The notes under the pieces are model-generated. The model ran no database searches, had not been told where the DNA came from, and saw nothing but the letters and a program-made list of their open reading frames with translations. A stretch of 37,166 nt of DNA, taken from positions 1 through 37,166 of the forward strand of contig JALSLQ010000083.1 of NCBI GenBank assembly GCA_026988235.1, written 5' to 3'. This DNA is from Sulfurimonas sp. GTDB lineage: Bacteria; Campylobacterota; Campylobacteria; Campylobacterales; Sulfurimonadaceae. A program made the translations under genes and the position numbers. Below, piece after piece: positions 33,832-37,166 of this stretch (its first letter is position 1; every line of letters starts with the position of its first letter).

Positions 33832-35386
33832 TTTTTACCTTTGTATGCAGATATTTTTCAAATTCTAAAATAAAAATCTGATACCCTACCACTAATAAAT
33901 AATCTCCAATTTCAAGCAAAGTATCATCAATCGGATTAAAATAAAAGCGATCACGCTTATGTTTATATACACCCAAGAGAACTACACGAAACTCTTTATT
34001 GCCAAGTTCTCCTACTGTTGGAAAATTATCTACAATCCGCTGTGTCACACCCAACTCATCAATTTTTACATCAGCATTTTCACTTCTAAGTTCATGAATC
34101 ACTTCAAAAGCAACCGGTTTACCAATTAATTCTTTTGTAATAAGTCCAATCAATTCTTGCGGATAAACAACTGTATTTATTCCTGCAAAATCAAGCTTCT
34201 GACGATTTGAATCATTTATCAACAATGAAAGAATAAAAACATCTTTATTGATTGAACGAATTGTTAAAGCAGCATATACATTCTCAATATCATCTTCACG
34301 CAGACATAAAACAGCTTTCACCTGTTTCTTCATATCAATATTAAGGTTTTCATAACTTTCAACACGACCGGGATTATAATTAAGCGCCGTAAAACCGTCT
34401 TTTTTTGCTCTTTCTATTCTCTGTAAATTTTCATCTATAATAATAACATTATTCCCACTGCTTGAGAGTTTTCGTGCAACCTCACGAGATACACTTTCGT
34501 AACCGCAAACAAGATAGAATTTTTTTAATTTAGAAACATCTTCAATGATTTTGATTTCTCTGATTTCATCAAGTTTCTCTGTAAAAGCAGAGACAAACAA
34601 AGAAGTTGTAAAAGCCAAAACTGATATACCTGCCATAATTACTAAAAGCGCAACAAATCGTCCTTCATGCGTCACAGGAACCATATCTCCATAACCAACA
34701 GTTGAAATGGTAACAATAGACCAATAAACAGCTTCAAAAAGAGTGTTAATAGGAGAAGCAGGATTATTTCCCTCCATCACATATATAAGGACTGACGAAA
34801 TAAAAATAACTATTGCCGCAAAAATACCAAGTGTTAAAAATTCAAACTTTTTTGTTCCTAAAACAGAAGCAAGTGTTTGAAAACTTTTTGCATAACGAAA
34901 AAGTTTAAAAACACGAAAAAGAATAAACATACGAAGTAATCGTAACTCATGAAAAAATGGTAAAATAGCAAATAAATCGATGAGTGCTTGCGGAGAAAGT
35001 ATATATGCAAATTTTACTTTTAAAACCTGTTTAAAAGCTTTTAATAAATTCACCTCACGATGCAAAAAAGTATCATGTTCGGCGCGTGCAACGATGATTT
35101 TACTGACACTGCTATTAATCCACAGTCGTAGAATATACTCTATAAAAAAGATAAAAGAGATAATATAATTACTAAAAAACATCAGTTCATCATTCACATG
35201 ATGTTTTACTTCACGAATGAGCACAGCCACACTAATAAAAATCAGAATAACCATGAAAATATCTATATATTTTTTATATTTGTTCTTGTTATTTTCTAAA
35301 ATATTAGAAAAAAATCGTTTTCGCTTTTGATATGACTTTGAAGTATCCAAAAAATAAGCAAAATCCAGTATCCAGCGTTTTAGCAT
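33824..35386 (-). CDS. voltage-sensor-type potassium channel with C-terminal RCK domain
   Basis: 520 aa. Six membrane helices: S1 ~41-60, S2 ~70-90, S3 ~131-146, an S4 with regularly placed basic residues (R149, R152, R158, K161, R164), S5 ~182-204 and S6 ~243-268. The K+ selectivity filter is TVGYGD (229-234). An unusually long S2-S3 loop (~40 residues, basic) is inserted. Residues ~288-515 form a cytoplasmic RCK domain (KKFYLVCGYESVSREVARKL onward) ending in a TrkA-C lobe. It should conduct K+ across the inner membrane under ligand and perhaps voltage control. gatB ends 5 bp upstream. Confidence 0.92.
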   Translation of the reverse strand: MLKRWILDFAYFLDTSKSYQKRKRFFSNILENNKNKYKKYIDIFMVILIFISVAVLIREVKHHVNDELMFFSNYIISFIFFIEYILRLWINSSVSKIIVARAEHDTFLHREVNLLKAFKQVLKVKFAYILSPQALIDLFAILPFFHELRLLRMFILFRVFKLFRYAKSFQTLASVLGTKKFEFLTLGIFAAIVIFISSVLIYVMEGNNPASPINTLFEAVYWSIVTISTVGYGDMVPVTHEGRFVALLVIMAGISVLAFTTSLFVSAFTEKLDEIREIKIIEDVSKLKKFYLVCGYESVSREVARKLSSSGNNVIIIDENLQRIERAKKDGFTALNYNPGRVESYENLNIDMKKQVKAVLCLREDDIENVYAALTIRSINKDVFILSLLINDSNRQKLDFAGINTVVYPQELIGLITKELIGKPVAFEVIHELRSENADVKIDELGVTQRIVDNFPTVGELGNKEFRVVLLGVYKHKRDRFYFNPIDDTLLEIGDYLLVVGYQIFILEFEKYLHTKVKNG

Positions 35387-35391
35387 TATAA

Positions 35392-36822
35392 TTAATCCAA
35401 CTTGACTTTCAGTATTTCATTGACAACTTGTGGATTTGCACTTCCTTTGCTCGCTTTCATAACCTGCCCGACAAAAAAGCCAAATAATTTTTCTTTTCCA
35501 CCTTTATATTGCTCTACTTTTTCAGGATTTGCAGCAATAATTTCATCACACATTGCTTCTATAGCCCCAGTATCTGTCACTTGTTTCAATCCAAGTGTTT
35601 TAATAACACCATCAACATCTGTATCTTCATTTTCCATTAAAAAGTCCAATACCTCTTTAGCAGCTTTGCCTGAAATAGTCTTATCATCAATGCGTTTTAC
35701 TAAAAGGGCAAGCTTTTTCGCATCAACTGGAGAATTTGTAATATTCATAGCACCCTTGAGACGAGCAGGTAATTCCACCGTTAACCATGTTGTAGCCGTT
35801 TTTGCACTTACACCGTTTTCTTCCATCATAGCTTCAAAGAAATTTGCCATCTCAACAGCAGAAGTAATCACCATTGCATTGTAATCATTCATCCCGTATT
35901 CATTCACAAAGCGTTCTTTTTTTGCATCGGGGAGTTCTGGTATTTGTGTATATATTTGCATCATTTCATCTGTTACTACACATTTTGGTAAATCAGGCTC
36001 CGGAAAGTATCTGTAATCAGCCGCTTCTTCCTTACCACGCATAGAACGCGTTTCTTGCTTTACCTGATCAAAAAGACGAGTCTCCTGACAAATCTCTTCA
36101 TCATAAGTTCCATCTTCCCAAGCTTCAACCTGACGAGACACTTCAAGCTCTATGGCACGCTGAATAAATTTAAAAGAGTTAATATTTTTAATCTCAACAC
36201 GCGTGTAGAGTTTTTCATCACCCTTAGGACGAATAGAAACATTCACATCGACACGAAATGAACCCTCTTGCATATTTGCATCACCAATATTTAAATAGCG
36301 AATAATAGAATGTAGCTTTTTCAAGTAAAGAATTGCATCTTCAGCACTTCTCATATCCGGCTCACTGACGATTTCAAGCAGTGGCGTTCCTGCACGATTT
36401 AAATCAACTTTTGAAATATCACCATCATGAATGTTCTTTCCCGCATCTGCTTCAATATGTGCACGGTTAACGCGTATAGTTTTATAACTACCATCATCAA
36501 AATCAATTTGCAGTTTTCCATGCTCAACTATAGGCGTATAAAGCTGTGTGATTTGATATGCGGTTGGAGAATCTGGATAAAAGTATGATTTTCTGTCAAA
36601 ATAAGAAACTTTATTAATCGTAGCATCAAGTGCCGTACCAAGCATAATAGATTTATGTACTACTTCTTTGTTTAAAACAGGAAGTGCCCCTGGAAGCGCC
36701 AAACATGTCGGACAAGTATTTGTATTTTGTTTATGATTAAAACTCGTAGGACACGAGCAAAAAAGTTTTGTATTTGTATTTAATTGTACATGGACTTCAA
36801 GACCGATAACAACTTCAAACAT
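35392..36822 (-). CDS. gatB: aspartyl/glutamyl-tRNA amidotransferase subunit B
   Basis: A 476-aa subunit of GatCAB, which amidates Glu-tRNA-Gln (and Asp-tRNA-Asn) to the correct aminoacyl-t[18 protein letters not shown] starts the kinase-like domain; zinc/tRNA-site cysteines lie in LFCSCPTSF and [29 protein letters not shown] and RMEI-type [15 protein letters not shown] follow, then the C-terminal YqeY-like tail domain ([27 protein letters not shown]). The start at 36822 is fixed by AGGAAATTT and by the conserved N terminus; the frame is open 15 codons further but without conservation. Confidence 0.96.
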   Translation of the reverse strand: MFEVVIGLEVHVQLNTNTKLFCSCPTSFNHKQNTNTCPTCLALPGALPVLNKEVVHKSIMLGTALDATINKVSYFDRKSYFYPDSPTAYQITQLYTPIVEHGKLQIDFDDGSYKTIRVNRAHIEADAGKNIHDGDISKVDLNRAGTPLLEIVSEPDMRSAEDAILYLKKLHSIIRYLNIGDANMQEGSFRVDVNVSIRPKGDEKLYTRVEIKNINSFKFIQRAIELEVSRQVEAWEDGTYDEEICQETRLFDQVKQETRSMRGKEEAADYRYFPEPDLPKCVVTDEMMQIYTQIPELPDAKKERFVNEYGMNDYNAMVITSAVEMANFFEAMMEENGVSAKTATTWLTVELPARLKGAMNITNSPVDAKKLALLVKRIDDKTISGKAAKEVLDFLMENEDTDVDGVIKTLGLKQVTDTGAIEAMCDEIIAANPEKVEQYKGGKEKLFGFFVGQVMKASKGSANPQVVNEILKVKLD

Positions 36823-36856
36823 AAATTTCCTTCTAAAAAATAAATTAATTACTTTT

Positions 36857-36862
36857 ATTCTA
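36857..36862 (-). promoter_or_regulatory. -10 box for the gatB operon
   Basis: TAGAAT on the minus strand, 34 bp before the ATG at 36822, with an A/T-rich region upstream. It would drive gatB, the channel genes, gpsA and the transporter, which are joined by overlaps or gaps under 10 bp. Confidence 0.4.
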
Positions 36863-36958
36863 CCCAATTTATGCTTTAAAAAATGTTATGCAAAACGGTA
36901 ATTCAAAACTAAGCTATTTTTATATTTTGTACCTAGGTTTTAAAGTTAATGTTTTTTT

Positions 36959-37028
36959 GGAACCGGTACTTTCGTGCCGGCTGTTGCTATTTTCTGGCAC
37001 TCTCAGCCCGGACTAAAGTCCGCGTTGT
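36959..37028. repeat. paired-hairpin (BIME-like) repeat, copy 3
   Basis: A diverged copy: left hairpin CCGGTACTTTCGTGCCGG, spacer CTGTTGCTATTTTCTGGCAC..., right hairpin CCCGGACTAAAGTCCGCG with one broken pair, and the right end GGTTCC decayed to CGTTGTG. It lies about 100 bp upstream of the gatB promoter. Confidence 0.75.
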
Positions 37029-37166
37029 GAAAAAAATCGACAATTTTTTAGTATATAGTCAGTCCTGAAAAACCAAAAATACCCCTATTTTAGGCATTTT
37101 AAAGCCTATTTTGGCTATACTTTCAACAGCAAAAAACAAGCTAAAAAACTCCAAACTCCTAAAATA
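37029..37166. other. AT-rich stretch at the right edge without a recognised gene
   Basis: No reading frame with a start and ribosome site was seen. It holds two imperfect direct copies of CCTATTTTaGGC (near 37084 and 37105) and a 5-bp stem TAGGC/GCCTA (37091-37095, 37104-37108) with an 8-nt loop. It may be the flank of a feature beyond the window. Confidence 0.3.

Noticed and set aside
36823..36867. Longer GatB reading
   Set aside because: The ribosome site AGGAAATTT and the conserved [13 protein letters not shown] place the start at 36822; the extension also contains the probable -10 box.
1..37166. tRNA, rRNA, riboswitch or mobile-element genes
   Set aside because: Intergenic gaps are short and none contained a recognisable cloverleaf, rRNA segment, riboswitch core, transposase or integrase; small RNAs cannot be excluded by eye.

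Overview
This window looks like chromosomal DNA of a free-living Campylobacterota (epsilonproteobacterium), most likely Sulfurimonas or a close relative. It is AT-rich, densely coding, and uses AAGG/AGGA ribosome sites and T-rich promoters with TATAAT -10 boxes. From memory, two gene runs match Campylobacter jejuni: fur-lysS-glyA-DUF1882-SPOR-...-aroE (Cj0400 to Cj0405 region) and periplasmic foldase-ftsA-ftsZ (Cj0694 to Cj0696 region). I assign the genus by resemblance, not by any search.

Layout. 1-1370 (+): the tail of an Uup-type ABC-F ATPase, queF, and a coupled small protein. 1371-1560: a 71-bp paired-hairpin repeat plus a duplicated half copy. 1561-2910 (-): class II DAHP synthase, divergent from the next block across a perfect 11-bp inverted repeat. 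3036-6581 (+): diguanylate cyclase, CvpA-like protein, fur, lysS. 6578-8730 (-): biotin carboxylase and a desulforubrerythrin. 8879-13609 (+): glyA, DUF1882 protein, SPOR protein, trpE, aroE. 13606-16172 (-): pldA, recR, mltA. 16252-17945 (+): dnaJ and a class II aldolase-like protein that lacks its metal ligands. 17929-19227 (-): bioA. 19321-23586 (+): PpiD/SurA-like foldase, ftsA, ftsZ, small J-domain protein. 23602-23672: second copy of the paired-hairpin repeat. 23692-27328 (-): a five-gene overlapping operon of NosL-domain protein, 65-aa membrane protein, MacB-type permease, ABC ATPase and an eight-span cysteine-bearing membrane protein. 27399-30630 (-): DUF4149 protein, prmC, M48 protease, a small membrane protein and a Dabb-domain protein. 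30700-30894 (+): a small membrane protein. 30889-36822 (-): gatB, a Kv-like potassium channel, a separate RCK protein, gpsA and a DASS anion transporter in one tight run. 36823-37166: gatB promoter, third repeat copy and unexplained AT-rich DNA.

Most genes are housekeeping: aromatic and one-carbon metabolism, division, translation, peptidoglycan and DNA repair. No transposase, integrase, phage gene, tRNA, rRNA or CRISPR array was recognised.

The signals I would follow first are: (1) the 10-bp palindrome TTACATGTAA, found nine times exactly and all inside genes, seven times as the codons for Leu-His-Val; (2) the NosL/ABC/Cys-rich membrane operon, whose promoter region carries an 11-bp-spaced direct repeat; (3) mltA and bioA promoters placed so close to the start codon that leaderless transcripts are predicted; (4) a BIME-like repeat family sitting in the convergent junctions that do not overlap.
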